Shown: piece by piece, positions 1 through 8,574 of the stretch
How the letters are laid out: each line of letters starts with the position of its first letter
Position numbering within the stretch: position 1 is the first letter of the stretch
NCBI RefSeq assembly: GCF_000144605.1
Contig: NC_014375.1
Coordinates: forward strand, 496,001 to 560,000
DNA: 64,000 nucleotides
From: Brevundimonas subvibrioides ATCC 15264
Lineage (GTDB): Bacteria; Pseudomonadota; Alphaproteobacteria; Caulobacterales; Caulobacteraceae
Direction of reading: 5' to 3'
Made by a program: the position numbers and the translations under genes
Notes under the pieces: model-generated
Database searches by the model: none
Told to the model about the DNA's origin: nothing
What the model saw: the letters and a program-made list of their open reading frames with translations, nothing else

Positions 1-335
1 ACGGCGGGCGCGACCAGAACCGCAGCGACCGTGGCGACGCCGAACGGACCGAGGGTCACCGCGAAAGCGGATCGGACTCGGTCGTCTCGACGGCCCCGAT
101 CGCCTATTCGCCCCCGGTCGAGTCCGCGCCGGCGGTCCCTGAAAAACCCGAACGGCCCGCGCGTCGTACCCGCACGCCCAAGGCCGAGAACGACGGCGAC
201 ACGGCCCAGGCCCTGCCCGGCTTTCTGACCCGCTCGTCCGCGCCGGCGGCGTCCGCCGAGGCCTCGTCCGACGAGGCCGCGCCCAAGCGTCGGGCCCCGC
301 GCAAGAAGGCCGAGGCCCCCGCCGACGGGGAATAG
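1..335 (+). CDS. C-terminal end of a basic, low-complexity protein (possibly DUF4167 family)
   Basis: The reading frame that enters from the left edge is open from base 3 to the TAG at 333-335 and has the strong third-position GC of a real gene. About 110 residues are visible: an Arg/Asp/Glu-rich stretch, a Pro/Ala-rich linker, the motif ALPGFLTR, and a Lys/Arg-rich tail. This composition with an LPxFL motif near the end resembles the tails of alphaproteobacterial DUF4167 proteins, but the conserved N-terminal domain lies outside the window, so the family is a guess. It converges on rsmB, with a hairpin between them. Confidence 0.5.
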   Translation, partial: GGRDQNRSDRGDAERTEGHRESGSDSVVSTAPIAYSPPVESAPAVPEKPERPARRTRTPKAENDGDTAQALPGFLTRSSAPAASAEASSDEAAPKRRAPRKKAEAPADGE

Positions 336-428
336 GCCGACGGGGAATTCGACGACGGCGATCCGGTGACTTCGCATACGCGGAACGGAGAATTCGGCGA
401 CGACCGAGACAAGAGGCGGGATCGTTCG

Positions 429-455
429 CGGTGGACCCCTTTCGGGCGTCCACCG
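429..455. terminator. Hairpin between convergent genes
   Basis: CGGTGGAC at 429-436 pairs with GTCCACCG at 448-455, and an inner CCC/GGG pair leaves a small loop. It lies between the convergent ends of the left-edge gene and rsmB. There is no clear T-run on either strand, so it may be a weak bidirectional terminator or only a 3'-end hairpin. Confidence 0.4.
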
Positions 456-472
456 TCGGCGTCCATCAGGCT

Positions 473-1864
473 CTAGACGCGCTGCAGTCCGGCGATGAAG
501 AAGCCGTCCAGCCCGCCCTGTTCGGGCCAGTACGACGGCAGGACGCGCAGCCAGCCCTCGGGCGTCAGGGCCTCGGCCGGGGCGCCCACGGCGGCGACGT
601 CGGCCGGGACCGTGCGGAAGTCCGGGTTCCGGCGCAGGAAGGCGATGACCTGGGTCTCGCCCTCCTCGCGCTCCAGCGAACAGACGCAATACACCAGCCG
701 GCCTCCGGGCGCGACGCGCAGTGCCGCCGCATCCAGCAGCCGGTGCTGGACGTCGGCCAGCTTGGCGACCTCGGCCGGCTTGGTGGCGCGCAGGACTTCC
801 GGGTTGCGGCGGAGCGTGCCGGTCGCCGTACAGGGCGCGTCCAGCAGCACGGCGTCGAAGGTCCGGGGATCGTCCCAGTCCTCGGCCGCCGTGACCACGA
901 TCTCGACCGACAGGCCGGTCCGCTCCAGGTTCTGACGCAGGCGACGCAGGCGAGCCTCGGACCGGTCCAGCGCCACCACGGAGGCGCCCGAGGCGGCCAG
1001 CTGCAGCGTCTTGCCGCCCGGGGCCGCGCACATGTCCAGAGCCGTTTCGCCCGCTTTCGGTGCCAGCATTCGGGCGGGGATGGCGGCGGCGGCGTCCTGG
1101 ATCCACCAGCCGCCGGCGTCATAGCCGGGCCAGGCGGACACGTCGCCGCGCACGCCGGACCGGACCGTGCCACCGGGCAGGACGGTGGCTTCCAGAGCCT
1201 CGGCCAGGGCAGCGGCGTCCTCGCCGGGCTTCAGGCTGAGGTCGGTCGGCGGTTCCTCGCGCGCGGCCAGGGCGATGGCGGCCAGGGTCGCCGGGCCATA
1301 GGCCTGACGCCAGCGCGCGGCGATCCAGTCGGGCAGGTTGGATTCGGCCGTGGTCAGGCCGGGCCCCTCGCGTTCGACGCCGCGCAGGACGGCGTTGACC
1401 AGGGCCTTGTAGGGCCGGGTCTTGGCGTCGCGCTCGGCCAGTTTCACGGCCGTGGAGACCGCCGCGAAGGCGGGTGTGCCCAGGACCAGCGTCTGGGCCA
1501 GGGAAATCCGCAGCAGGGTCCGCACGGCCTCGGGCGGCGACTTCTGCAGGCGCTGGTTCAGGATGTGGTCGATCTCGCCCAGCCGGCGCAGGGCCGCCAT
1601 GGCCACGGCGCGCGCGAAGGCGCGGTCGGGTCCGGGCAGGGCGGCGACGGCCGGCAGGGACATGGCCTCGTCCAGACCGTTGCGCCGCTCCAGCGCCGCG
1701 TTCAGCAGGATGCCCGCGGCGATCCGGGCCTCGACCCCGATGTCGGCCGCGCCGTCGGCCTCGGCCGGGCGCTGGATCGGCTCGCGACGCGGGCCGCGCG
1801 CCTTGTCGGCCATGCGTCGACCGCGGGCGGCCGAGCTCTTGCCCCGGGGCGTGCCGCCGCTCAT
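473..1864 (-). CDS. rsmB: 16S rRNA (cytosine-5) methyltransferase, RsmB/NOP family
   Basis: Transfers a methyl group from S-adenosylmethionine to a cytosine of 16S rRNA (C967 in E. coli). The 463-residue protein has an N-terminal NusB-like RNA-binding domain (about residues 40-160, including AFAAVSTAVKLAER) and a C-terminal Rossmann methyltransferase domain. That domain shows the SAM motif MCAAPGGKTLQL, the motif IV LLDAPCTATGTLRRNP with its conserved Cys, and the catalytic motif VYCVCSLEREEGE. Both cysteines expected of m5C methyltransferases are present. I place the start at ATG 1864, ten bases after the kup stop, rather than at the upstream alternative at 1894 that overlaps kup. It is probably co-transcribed with kup. 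Confidence 0.93.
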   Translation of the reverse strand: MSGGTPRGKSSAARGRRMADKARGPRREPIQRPAEADGAADIGVEARIAAGILLNAALERRNGLDEAMSLPAVAALPGPDRAFARAVAMAALRRLGEIDHILNQRLQKSPPEAVRTLLRISLAQTLVLGTPAFAAVSTAVKLAERDAKTRPYKALVNAVLRGVEREGPGLTTAESNLPDWIAARWRQAYGPATLAAIALAAREEPPTDLSLKPGEDAAALAEALEATVLPGGTVRSGVRGDVSAWPGYDAGGWWIQDAAAAIPARMLAPKAGETALDMCAAPGGKTLQLAASGASVVALDRSEARLRRLRQNLERTGLSVEIVVTAAEDWDDPRTFDAVLLDAPCTATGTLRRNPEVLRATKPAEVAKLADVQHRLLDAAALRVAPGGRLVYCVCSLEREEGETQVIAFLRRNPDFRTVPADVAAVGAPAEALTPEGWLRVLPSYWPEQGGLDGFFIAGLQRV

Positions 1865-1874
1865 GCCGACACCG

Positions 1875-3833
1875 TCAAACGGACACCTGCGCACCCAGTT
1901 CGACCACGCGTCCCGGCGGGATGTGGAAGAAGTCGGTGGGGTTGGCGGCGTTGCGCATCAGGAAGATGTACAGCTTGTCCTGCCACAGCGGCATGCCCTG
2001 CGAGGCGGACGGCACGACGGACCGCCGGCCCAGGAAGAAGCTGGTCGACATGATGTCGAACTTCAGCCCCTGCTTGCGGCACAGCCCCAGCGCCCGGGGC
2101 ACCTGCGGGCTTTCCATGAAGCCGAACGACAGGGTGATCTTCTTGAAGTCGTCGTTGATGGGTTCCATCGTGACCCGCTCCTTCTCCGGCACCCGCGGCC
2201 GGTCGGTCGAGCGGACCGTCAGGATGATGTTCTTCTCGTGCAGCACCTTGTTGTGCTTGAGATTGTGCATCAGGGCGACGGGGGCGACGTCGGGATCGCT
2301 GGTCAGGAAGATGGCCGTGCCCGGGGCCCGATGGGGCGGGCGGGCGCGCAGCATCTCGATCAGATCGGTCAGCGGCAGGCTGTCCTTCTTGGCCTTGGCC
2401 GACAGGATCTGGCTGCCCCGCGTCCAGGTCCACATGATCAGCACCAGGACCGCACCCAGCACCAGCGGCAGCCAGGCTCCGTCGGGGATCTTCAGCAGGT
2501 TGGAGGTCAGGAAGATGCTGTCGATGAAGCCGAACGGGATCAGGGCCGCCAGGGTGGCCCAGATGGACCAGCCCCATTTCCGGGTGATGACCGAATAGGC
2601 CATCAGGGTGTTGATCAGCATCACGCCGGTGACCGCGACGCCGTAGGCCGCCGTCAGATTGTGCGAGCTCTGGAACACGAACAGCAGGGTCAGCACCCCG
2701 ACCATCAGGAAGGTGTTCACCGCCGGCACGAAGATCTGGCCGGCCTGGGTCTCGGAGGTGAAGCGGATGTCGATGCGGGGCAGAAGGCCCAGCTGGACGG
2801 CCTGCTGCGTCACCGAGAAGGCCCCGGTGATGACCGCCTGGGAGGCGATCACGGTCGCGGCCGTGGCCAGGCCCAGCATCGGCCAGTAGGCGAATTGCGG
2901 CACCATCGACCAGAACGGGTTGGCGGCCGCGCCGGGGTTGTCCAGGATCAGCGCGCCCTGGCCCAGATAGTTCAGCGTCAGGCAGGGAAGGACGAAGCAC
3001 AGCCAGCCCATGCGGATCGGCGCCTTGCCGAAATGTCCCATGTCGGCATAGAGCGCCTCGGCCCCGGTGACCGCCAGGAAGACGCTGCCCAGGATGATGA
3101 ATCCCAGGAAGCCGTCGTTGACCAGAAGCATGACGCCGTAATGCGGCGACAGGGCCCGCAGGACCGAGATGTCGTCGAAGATGTGATAGAGGCCCAGCGC
3201 GCCCAGGCTGAGGAACCAGAGGGCCGTGATGGGGCCAAAATACTTGGCCAGACCCGCGGTGCCGCGCGACTGCACCAGGAACAGGCCGATCAGGATGGCG
3301 GCCGAGATCGGCACGATGAAGGCGTCCAGACGGGTGCCGACGCCGGGCGCATCCTTGACCCCCTCGATGGCCGAGAGCACCGAGATGGCGGGGGTGATGA
3401 TGCCGTCGCCGTAGAACAGCGCTGCGCCGCAGACGCCCAGCGCGAAGATCCAGGCGCTGCGCCGGCCGACGGCATGGGTCGCCAGCGCCATCAGGGCCAG
3501 GGTCCCGCCTTCGCCCTTGTTGTCCGCCCGCATCAGGAAAATGACGTATTTGAACGTCACCACGATCATCAGGGCCCAGAAGGCCAGGGAGACGACGCCG
3601 ATCACGGCCAGTTCCCCGCCGACGCCGGACTGGGCATGGGCGATCGCCTCGCGCAGGGCGTAGAGCGGGCTGGTGCCGATGTCGCCGAAGACGACACCGA
3701 TCGCGCCGATGGTCAGGGCCCAGAACCCGGCCTTGCCGTGGCCGGAACCGACCGCGGGCGCGGGCGTGCCGTCGGTGGAACGGGTGAGCGGGGCGGGGGG
3801 AGCGCCGTCGCCGGGGGATGCGTCCCCTGCCAT
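1875..3833 (-). CDS. kup: Low-affinity potassium uptake protein Kup
   Basis: An inner-membrane K+/H+ symporter of the KUP/HAK/KT family. The 652-residue length is typical. The signature GVVFGDIGTSPLYALREA follows a short hydrophilic N-terminus, about twelve hydrophobic segments come next (roughly residues 50-470), and a cytoplasmic C-terminal domain finishes the protein. The start at ATG 3833 is chosen because GGAGGA sits seven bases upstream; a longer frame to 3893 has no ribosome binding site. It is divergent from the Rrf2 regulator and lies directly upstream of rsmB. Confidence 0.95.
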   Translation of the reverse strand: MAGDASPGDGAPPAPLTRSTDGTPAPAVGSGHGKAGFWALTIGAIGVVFGDIGTSPLYALREAIAHAQSGVGGELAVIGVVSLAFWALMIVVTFKYVIFLMRADNKGEGGTLALMALATHAVGRRSAWIFALGVCGAALFYGDGIITPAISVLSAIEGVKDAPGVGTRLDAFIVPISAAILIGLFLVQSRGTAGLAKYFGPITALWFLSLGALGLYHIFDDISVLRALSPHYGVMLLVNDGFLGFIILGSVFLAVTGAEALYADMGHFGKAPIRMGWLCFVLPCLTLNYLGQGALILDNPGAAANPFWSMVPQFAYWPMLGLATAATVIASQAVITGAFSVTQQAVQLGLLPRIDIRFTSETQAGQIFVPAVNTFLMVGVLTLLFVFQSSHNLTAAYGVAVTGVMLINTLMAYSVITRKWGWSIWATLAALIPFGFIDSIFLTSNLLKIPDGAWLPLVLGAVLVLIMWTWTRGSQILSAKAKKDSLPLTDLIEMLRARPPHRAPGTAIFLTSDPDVAPVALMHNLKHNKVLHEKNIILTVRSTDRPRVPEKERVTMEPINDDFKKITLSFGFMESPQVPRALGLCRKQGLKFDIMSTSFFLGRRSVVPSASQGMPLWQDKLYIFLMRNAANPTDFFHIPPGRVVELGAQVSV

Positions 3834-4012
3834 GAAAATCCTCCGGGCACCGCGCCTCGCGGACCCATCAAAGCGGAGCGCCTTTAGGCGCATTGCGCGG
3901 GGGTTTCAATCGCGCGGCAACGGTTTCGGTTGCACCGTGTTCGACGCGTTGGAAAGCGGGATTTGTGATTCCGGCGCCGGGCACCTACCTTAAGCTCTGG
4001 AACCGCACAAAA

Positions 4013-4507
4013 ATGTCAGACAGCCAACGCTTTCCCGTCGCCGCCCATGCCCTGGCCTATCTGGCCCACAAGGGGGCGTTCGATGCCGCGCACGCGGCAC
4101 CCAGCGCCGTCCTGGCCGCGTCGGTCCCGACCAACCCCGTGGTCATCCGTCGCGTCACGGCCCTGCTGGCCAAGGCGGGACTGATCGCCACCCGGCCCGG
4201 AGCCTCGGGCGGATCCTGGCTGCTGATGCGGCCGGAGCAGATCACGCTGGATGTCGTGCTGAAGGCCGTCAACGGCTGTGCCCACCTGGGCTCGGCGCCC
4301 GCCGGGGCAAAGGGCTGTCCGGTCGGCGAGCATATTCCCCGGCAGGTGGGCAAGGTGCTGACCCTGGCCGACCGGGCCGCGTCCGAGGCGCTGAGCCGCA
4401 TCACCATCGCCGATCTGCTGGCCGAGAACGCGCCCGCCCTCGCCGGGGTTGCCGTGCACGGAACCTGCACCGAGGTCATCCGGGCGGCTGCCCTGCTGCC
4501 CGCCTGA
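4013..4507 (+). CDS. Rrf2-family transcriptional regulator
   Basis: A 164-residue winged-helix regulator of the Rrf2/IscR/NsrR group. It has an N-terminal HTH with the Rrf2 pattern (SVPTNPVVIRRVTALLAKAG, then the wing GASGGSWLL) and a C-terminal segment that keeps two spaced cysteines (NGC and KGC) plus a third near the end (HGTC). The three-cysteine spacing of IscR/NsrR is not clearly kept, so Fe-S binding is uncertain. It could sense redox state or be cofactor-free. It is divergent from kup and followed closely by an SDR gene that it may control. Confidence 0.85.
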   Translation: MSDSQRFPVAAHALAYLAHKGAFDAAHAAPSAVLAASVPTNPVVIRRVTALLAKAGLIATRPGASGGSWLLMRPEQITLDVVLKAVNGCAHLGSAPAGAKGCPVGEHIPRQVGKVLTLADRAASEALSRITIADLLAENAPALAGVAVHGTCTEVIRAAALLPA

Positions 4508-4532
4508 CCTCGATCCGGCCGCGCATAGAGCC

Positions 4533-5333
4533 TTGGCCAGACGCCGTATCCTGATCACGGGGGCCTCCGCCGGCATCGGCGCGGCCCTGGCGCGCGTCTA
4601 TGCCGAAAACGGGTGGGATCTGATCCTGACCGCGCGGCGCGAGGCGGCGCTGGACGCCTTGGCCACCGAAATCTCGGGCCGGCACGGCGTCGACGTGGCG
4701 GTGATCGCGGCGGATCTGGCCGATGTCGAGGCACCGCGACGGCTGGTCGAGGCGATCGCGGCACGGGGTCTGGTCGTCGACGGGCTGATCAACAACGCGG
4801 GCTTTTCCCGGACGACCGGCTTTCTGGCCACCGATCCGGCCCAGCACGCCGCGATGGTGCAGGTGATGCTGTCCGCGCCGGTCGCCCTGTCTCGGCGGCT
4901 CCTGCCCGGCATGGTCGAGCGCGGGTTCGGCCGGATCATCAATGTCGCCTCCCTGGCCGGACAGATGCCGGCGACCGGGGGCGACACCCTGTACGGGCCG
5001 ATCAAGAGTTTCCTGATCAAGGCCTCGCAGGGTCTGTGGCTGGAGACGCGGGGGACCGGCGTCCATGTCACGGCCCTGTGCCCCGGCTATACCCTGACGG
5101 AATTCCACGACGTCAACGGATCGCGCGAACAGGTGTCCTCGGCCTATCCCGCCTGGATGTGGCAGACGGCCGACCATGTGGCGCGGGTCGCCCATGCCGC
5201 CTGCGAGGCCGACCGGCCGCGGGTCACGCCCGGGGTGATGAACAACGTCCTGGCGGCGCTGGGCAAGCTGCTGCCCGACACCGTCGCCCTGAACATGGTG
5301 GCCGGTCACGCGCGGCGTCTGAAACGGATCTGA
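4533..5333 (+). CDS. SDR-family NAD(P)-dependent oxidoreductase
   Basis: A classical short-chain dehydrogenase of 266 residues. It has the nucleotide-binding motif TGASAGIGAALA at the N-terminus, NNAG at about residue 90, and the catalytic Ser plus YGPIK (Tyr and Lys) at about 150-170. An Arg-Arg after the second beta strand suggests NADP(H). The substrate cannot be read from the sequence. The best start is TTG 4533, which gives the usual short lead into the Rossmann motif. An ATG at 4449 in the same frame would overlap the Rrf2 gene by 59 bases. Confidence 0.87.
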   Translation: MARRRILITGASAGIGAALARVYAENGWDLILTARREAALDALATEISGRHGVDVAVIAADLADVEAPRRLVEAIAARGLVVDGLINNAGFSRTTGFLATDPAQHAAMVQVMLSAPVALSRRLLPGMVERGFGRIINVASLAGQMPATGGDTLYGPIKSFLIKASQGLWLETRGTGVHVTALCPGYTLTEFHDVNGSREQVSSAYPAWMWQTADHVARVAHAACEADRPRVTPGVMNNVLAALGKLLPDTVALNMVAGHARRLKRI

Positions 5334-5353
5334 CGGCTGAGTGTTATCGTAGC

Positions 5354-5382
5354 TTGACTCCATGTTCGGTATTTTTTACATG
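5354..5382 (+). promoter_or_regulatory. Candidate sigma70-type promoter for the membrane protein/XRE operon
   Basis: TTGACT at 5354-5359, a 17-base spacer, then TACATG at 5377-5382. The first hexamer is a good -35; the second is a weak -10. It falls inside the long inverted repeat 5358-5406, so a bound regulator would block it. Confidence 0.4.
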
Positions 5383-5406
5383 ACGTGAAGAATACAAAAC
5401 ATGGAG
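5358..5406. promoter_or_regulatory. Long inverted repeat, candidate operator
   Basis: The arm at 5358-5373 (CTCCATGTT-N2-GTATT) is matched by the reverse complement of 5391-5406 at 14 of 16 positions, with 17 bases between. The dyad spans the candidate -10 and runs into the ribosome binding site of the gene at 5414. The likely ligand is the XRE-type regulator encoded at the end of the operon, which would make this an autoregulatory operator; that is inference. Confidence 0.55.
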
Positions 5407-5413
5407 AGGGGCG

Positions 5414-5839
5414 ATGCCGTATCGCGAGAAGGCCACCTGGCTGATGCTGGGGGCCATCCTGGTGTCCTATGCCGTCTATTTCGCCGTCGCCTACAGCGGC
5501 TCGATCGAGGGCCTGCCGAACCTGCGCCTGCTGGCCGTCTATGCGGCCGCGATGGGGCTTCAGCTGGCGATCCTGGGGGTCGGTCACCTGGTCATCCGCC
5601 GATCCTCGGGGCGCGAGGCGCGTGCCCGGCCCGATGAGCGCGACCGCGCCATCGCCCACCGCGCCGCGGCCCGGGCCTATTATGTGATGATGACGGGACT
5701 GGTCTTCACCGGCATCTACCTGCCCTTCACCCAGGCGGGATGGGAGATCGTGCATGCGGCCCTGGCCACCTTCATCCTGTCCGAGGTGGTGCGCTGCGCC
5801 ACGGTGATCTCCAGCTACCGGAGGGGATGGCGTGGTTGA
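5414..5839 (+). CDS. Small four-helix membrane protein of unknown function
   Basis: A 141-residue inner-membrane protein with four hydrophobic segments (about residues 8-28, 38-60, 88-108 and 113-130) and a basic, Asp/Glu/Arg-rich cytoplasmic loop between the second and third. A GGAGAGGGG ribosome binding site precedes the ATG. The next gene, an XRE regulator, begins at a GTG eight bases before this stop, so the two are translationally coupled. Small membrane proteins paired with a 70-residue XRE regulator of this type occur widely, but I know no defined function. DUF2178-like is possible. Confidence 0.8.
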   Translation: MPYREKATWLMLGAILVSYAVYFAVAYSGSIEGLPNLRLLAVYAAAMGLQLAILGVGHLVIRRSSGREARARPDERDRAIAHRAAARAYYVMMTGLVFTGIYLPFTQAGWEIVHAALATFILSEVVRCATVISSYRRGWRG

Positions 5840-6044
5840 GGGGCCGATCGACAACCAGGTCCGGACCCTGCGCTTCCTGAGCGGGGAGATGACCCAGGCC
5901 GAGCTGGGCGACCGGATCGGCGTCACCCGCCAGACCATCGCCGCCATCGAGGCCGGAAAGTACGCGCCGTCGCTGGAAGCCGCCTTTCGCATCGCCCGGG
6001 TGTTCGGCAAGCCGCTGGAAGAGGTGTTCCAGTGGAAGGAATGA
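5832..6044 (+). CDS. XRE-family helix-turn-helix regulator
   Basis: A 70-residue protein that is almost entirely one HTH domain: TQAELGDRIGVTRQTIAAIE is the helix-turn-helix, followed by GKYAPSLEAAFRIARVFG and the short tail LEEVFQWKE. This is the compact XRE type often paired with a membrane protein. It starts at GTG 5832, overlapping the upstream gene by 8 bases, so expression is coupled. It probably binds the inverted repeat at 5358-5406 ahead of its own operon. The signal it answers to is unknown. Confidence 0.9.
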   Translation: MVEGPIDNQVRTLRFLSGEMTQAELGDRIGVTRQTIAAIEAGKYAPSLEAAFRIARVFGKPLEEVFQWKE

Positions 6045-6091
6045 CCCGGCTCGCTTGAGCCCGGTCGCAAATCAGGCGCTAGGATAGGGCC

Positions 6092-6760
6092 ATGTCGAGG
6101 CACGGGCCCACGTTCGGACTGATCGGAACCGGCGGTTTCGCGCGCGAGGTGATGCCGGTGGCCCGCGCCTTCCTGCGGCACCACCCCGACCTGGGGATCG
6201 AGCCCGGTCGGATCGTCTTCGTCGACCGCGAGGCCGGGGCCCCGGTCGGCGGCGTTCCGGTGCTGTCAGAGGCCGAGTTCCTGGACCTGGACGGAGACCG
6301 GCACTTCAGCCTCGCCATCGGCGACGGCGCCGTCCGCCAGACGATCGCGGCCCGGCTGGAGGCGGCCGGGTGCCGGCCCCTGTCGCTCCGGGCGGACAAC
6401 GTCCTGCTGCCCGACGATCTGGACTGCGGCCCGGGGGCCCTGTTCGCCCCGTTCAGCATGGTCACGGCCGACGCCAGGATCGGCCGGCAGTTCCAGTGCA
6501 ACCTGTACAGCTATGTCGCCCATGACTGCGTGATCGGCGACTATGTCACCCTGGCCCCCAGGGTCTGCCTGAACGGCAATGTGGTGGTCGAGGACTTCGC
6601 CTATGTCGGCACCGGGGCCGTGATCCGGCAGGGCACGCCGGACAAGCCGCTGGTGCTGGGGCGCGGCTGTGTCATCGGCATGGGGGCCGTGGTGACGAAG
6701 GACGTCGCGCCCGGCGTCACCGTCGTCGGCAACCCCGCCCGTCCTCTGGAGGCTCAATGA
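6092..6760 (+). CDS. NeuD-type sugar O-/N-acetyltransferase (left-handed beta-helix)
   Basis: A 222-residue acyltransferase of the NeuD/PglD group. The N-terminal third is a small nucleotide-sugar-binding Rossmann-like domain (GLIGTGGFAREV; FVDREAG). The C-terminal part is a hexapeptide-repeat beta helix (about residues 105-210: ALFAPFSMV, ADARIGRQFQ, HDCVIGDYVTLAPRVCLNG, then VIGMGAVVTKDVAPG and VVGNPARPL). The His of HDCVIGD is the expected catalytic base. The stop overlaps the next ATG (ATGA at 6757-6760), so it is coupled to the NeuB-like synthase. It probably acetylates a nonulosonic acid or its precursor for surface glycosylation. Confidence 0.88.
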   Translation: MSRHGPTFGLIGTGGFAREVMPVARAFLRHHPDLGIEPGRIVFVDREAGAPVGGVPVLSEAEFLDLDGDRHFSLAIGDGAVRQTIAARLEAAGCRPLSLRADNVLLPDDLDCGPGALFAPFSMVTADARIGRQFQCNLYSYVAHDCVIGDYVTLAPRVCLNGNVVVEDFAYVGTGAVIRQGTPDKPLVLGRGCVIGMGAVVTKDVAPGVTVVGNPARPLEAQ

Positions 6761-7779
6761 CCGAGCGGGTCTTCTTCATCGCCGAGGCGGGGGTGAACCA
6801 CAACGGCGACCTCGACCTGGCGCTGCGGCTGGTCGACGTCGCGCACAGGGCCGGCGCCGACGCCGTCAAGTTCCAGACCTTCACGACCGACAGGGTCATC
6901 GCCGTCGACGCCCCCCTGGCCGAATACCAGAAGGCCAACGCCGGGGCGCCCTCGGCCGTGGAGATGCTGAAAGGGTTCGAACTGCCTCGCGCCGATTTCG
7001 CCCGCATCGCCGACCACTGCCGCGCGATCGGCATCGAGTTCATGTCCTCGCCCTTCGACCTCGAAAGCGCCGCCTTCCTGGCCGGGATCGGGATGACCAA
7101 GTTCAAGCTGGCGTCTGGCGAGATCACCCACGCGCCCTTCGTGCGCGGCGTGGCCAGGCTGGCGGCCGACGCCGGCGGGTCGGTCATCCTGTCGACCGGG
7201 ATGAGCACCCTCGACGAGGTGGCCGGGGCGGTCGGCTGGATCGAGGGCGAGGGGTGCCGGGACCTGACCATCCTGCACTGCGTGTCGAACTATCCCGCCC
7301 CGGCGAAGGACGCCAACCTGCGGGCCATGGACACGCTGCGCGAGGCCTTCGGGCATCCGGTCGGCTGGTCGGACCATACGCTGGGCGACGCCGTCTCCCT
7401 GGCCGCCGTGGCGCGGGGGGCGCGGGTGGTGGAGAAGCATTTCACCCTCGACAACGCCCTGGCCGGGCCGGACCACGCCATGTCGATGGATCCGGACGGA
7501 CTGGCGCGGCTGATCGCGGGCCTCCGCACGGTCGAGGCGTCGCTGGGGGACGGGATCAAGCGGCCGGTCGAGGCCGAGCGCGAGATCATGACCGTGGCCC
7601 GCCGCAGCCTGTTCGCCGCGCGCGACATCGCGGCAGGGGCTGTGGTGACCGAGGCGGACCTGATCGCGCTGCGGCCGGGGGACGGGATCTCGGCGGCGAG
7701 GCACGCGGATGTGGTGGGCCGGACGGCGGCGCGGGCCCTGCCCGCGGGGACGAAGCTGGCGCCGACCGACCTGGTCTAG
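6757..7779 (+). CDS. neuB: N-acetylneuraminate/nonulosonate synthase family protein
   Basis: Condenses phosphoenolpyruvate with a C6 amino sugar to make a nine-carbon acid (sialic, legionaminic or pseudaminic type). The 340-residue protein has the TIM-barrel synthase domain (IAEAGVNHNGDLDLA, DAVKFQTF, LASGEITHAP, LSTGMSTLDE, ILHCVSNYP, GWSDHTLGD, EKHFTLDN) and a C-terminal SAF antifreeze-like domain (about residues 280-340: ARRSLFAARDIAAGAVVTEADL). Which sugar is made cannot be told. In Caulobacteraceae such acids are used on flagellin, but no flagellar or other sugar genes lie here. Confidence 0.9.
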   Translation: MTERVFFIAEAGVNHNGDLDLALRLVDVAHRAGADAVKFQTFTTDRVIAVDAPLAEYQKANAGAPSAVEMLKGFELPRADFARIADHCRAIGIEFMSSPFDLESAAFLAGIGMTKFKLASGEITHAPFVRGVARLAADAGGSVILSTGMSTLDEVAGAVGWIEGEGCRDLTILHCVSNYPAPAKDANLRAMDTLREAFGHPVGWSDHTLGDAVSLAAVARGARVVEKHFTLDNALAGPDHAMSMDPDGLARLIAGLRTVEASLGDGIKRPVEAEREIMTVARRSLFAARDIAAGAVVTEADLIALRPGDGISAARHADVVGRTAARALPAGTKLAPTDLV

Positions 7780-7790
7780 CGGCTAAAGGC

Positions 7791-8489
7791 TCAGTGGCCG
7801 CCGGCCGGATAGGGGGCGGTCACGCCGGTGGCGAACATGCCGGGCAGGGCCTCGCCCAGACCCGCCAGGATGAACTGGATCGCCAGCGCGCACAGGATCA
7901 GGCCGAGCACCCGGACGATGATGGCCATGCCGACGTCGCCCAGCACCCGGCTGATGGGGCCGGTCGCGGCGAAGGTGACGAAGGTGGCGACCGCCGCCGC
8001 CGCGATGGCCAGAAGCCCCGCGATGGTCCCGGCATAGCCGATCTTGGCCGCCTCGCCCGCCTGGATGATGATGGTCGAGATCGCTCCCGGTCCGATCAGC
8101 AGCGGCATGGCGAAGGGCACGATCAGCCGCTTGAACCGCCGCTGGGCATAGCCGCGCACGTCCTGGGCATCGGCGAGGGCGTCCTTGTCGGCGAACATCG
8201 TCAGGAAGTCGCCGCGCGTCATGTCCAGCCCCAGCAGCAGCAGCAGGATGCCGCCCGCGATGCGGAACGCGGCCAGGGAGATGCCGAAGAACTGCAGCAG
8301 CCACAGGCCGGTGAAGAAGAAGAAGGTCAGGAAGGCGGCGATGAACAGGCAGATCAGGAACGACACCGACAGCCGCTGGCGGGCGGTGGCCCCGGCCGTG
8401 GCGGCGGCGAAGATCGGGATGTTGCCGATCGGATCGACCAGGGCGAACAGGGCCACGAACAGGTTGACCCCCAGATCGAGCGCGTCCAT
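7791..8489 (-). CDS. MarC-family integral membrane protein
   Basis: A 232-residue inner-membrane protein with six hydrophobic segments. The family signature FVALFALVDPIGNIPIFAA lies near the N-terminus, followed by GGILLLLLGLDM and MPLLIGPGAISTIII. Function in the family is unclear; the old link to multiple antibiotic resistance was withdrawn for E. coli MarC. AGGGA precedes the ATG at 8489. It converges on the NeuB-like gene and is divergent from pyrF. Confidence 0.9.
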   Translation of the reverse strand: MDALDLGVNLFVALFALVDPIGNIPIFAAATAGATARQRLSVSFLICLFIAAFLTFFFFTGLWLLQFFGISLAAFRIAGGILLLLLGLDMTRGDFLTMFADKDALADAQDVRGYAQRRFKRLIVPFAMPLLIGPGAISTIIIQAGEAAKIGYAGTIAGLLAIAAAAVATFVTFAATGPISRVLGDVGMAIIVRVLGLILCALAIQFILAGLGEALPGMFATGVTAPYPAGGH

Positions 8490-8574
8490 TCCCTGTCCCT
8501 CAGCCCATATGCCATCGCCGGTCGCCCGACGCGAACCCTCGCGTCCGGTCTAGCCGGTCCGCCGGAGCCCGTCG

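Noticed and set aside
1422-3887. An 821-codon plus-strand frame opposite kup and rsmB
   Set aside because: It covers two well-supported minus-strand genes and has the repetitive Gly/Arg/Asp/Gln composition of an antisense GC frame.
6045-6070. A CCGGCTCGCTTGAGCCCGG hairpin considered as another family B unit
   Set aside because: It shares only CTTGAG and lacks the rest of the element, so it is probably an ordinary 3' hairpin of the XRE gene.
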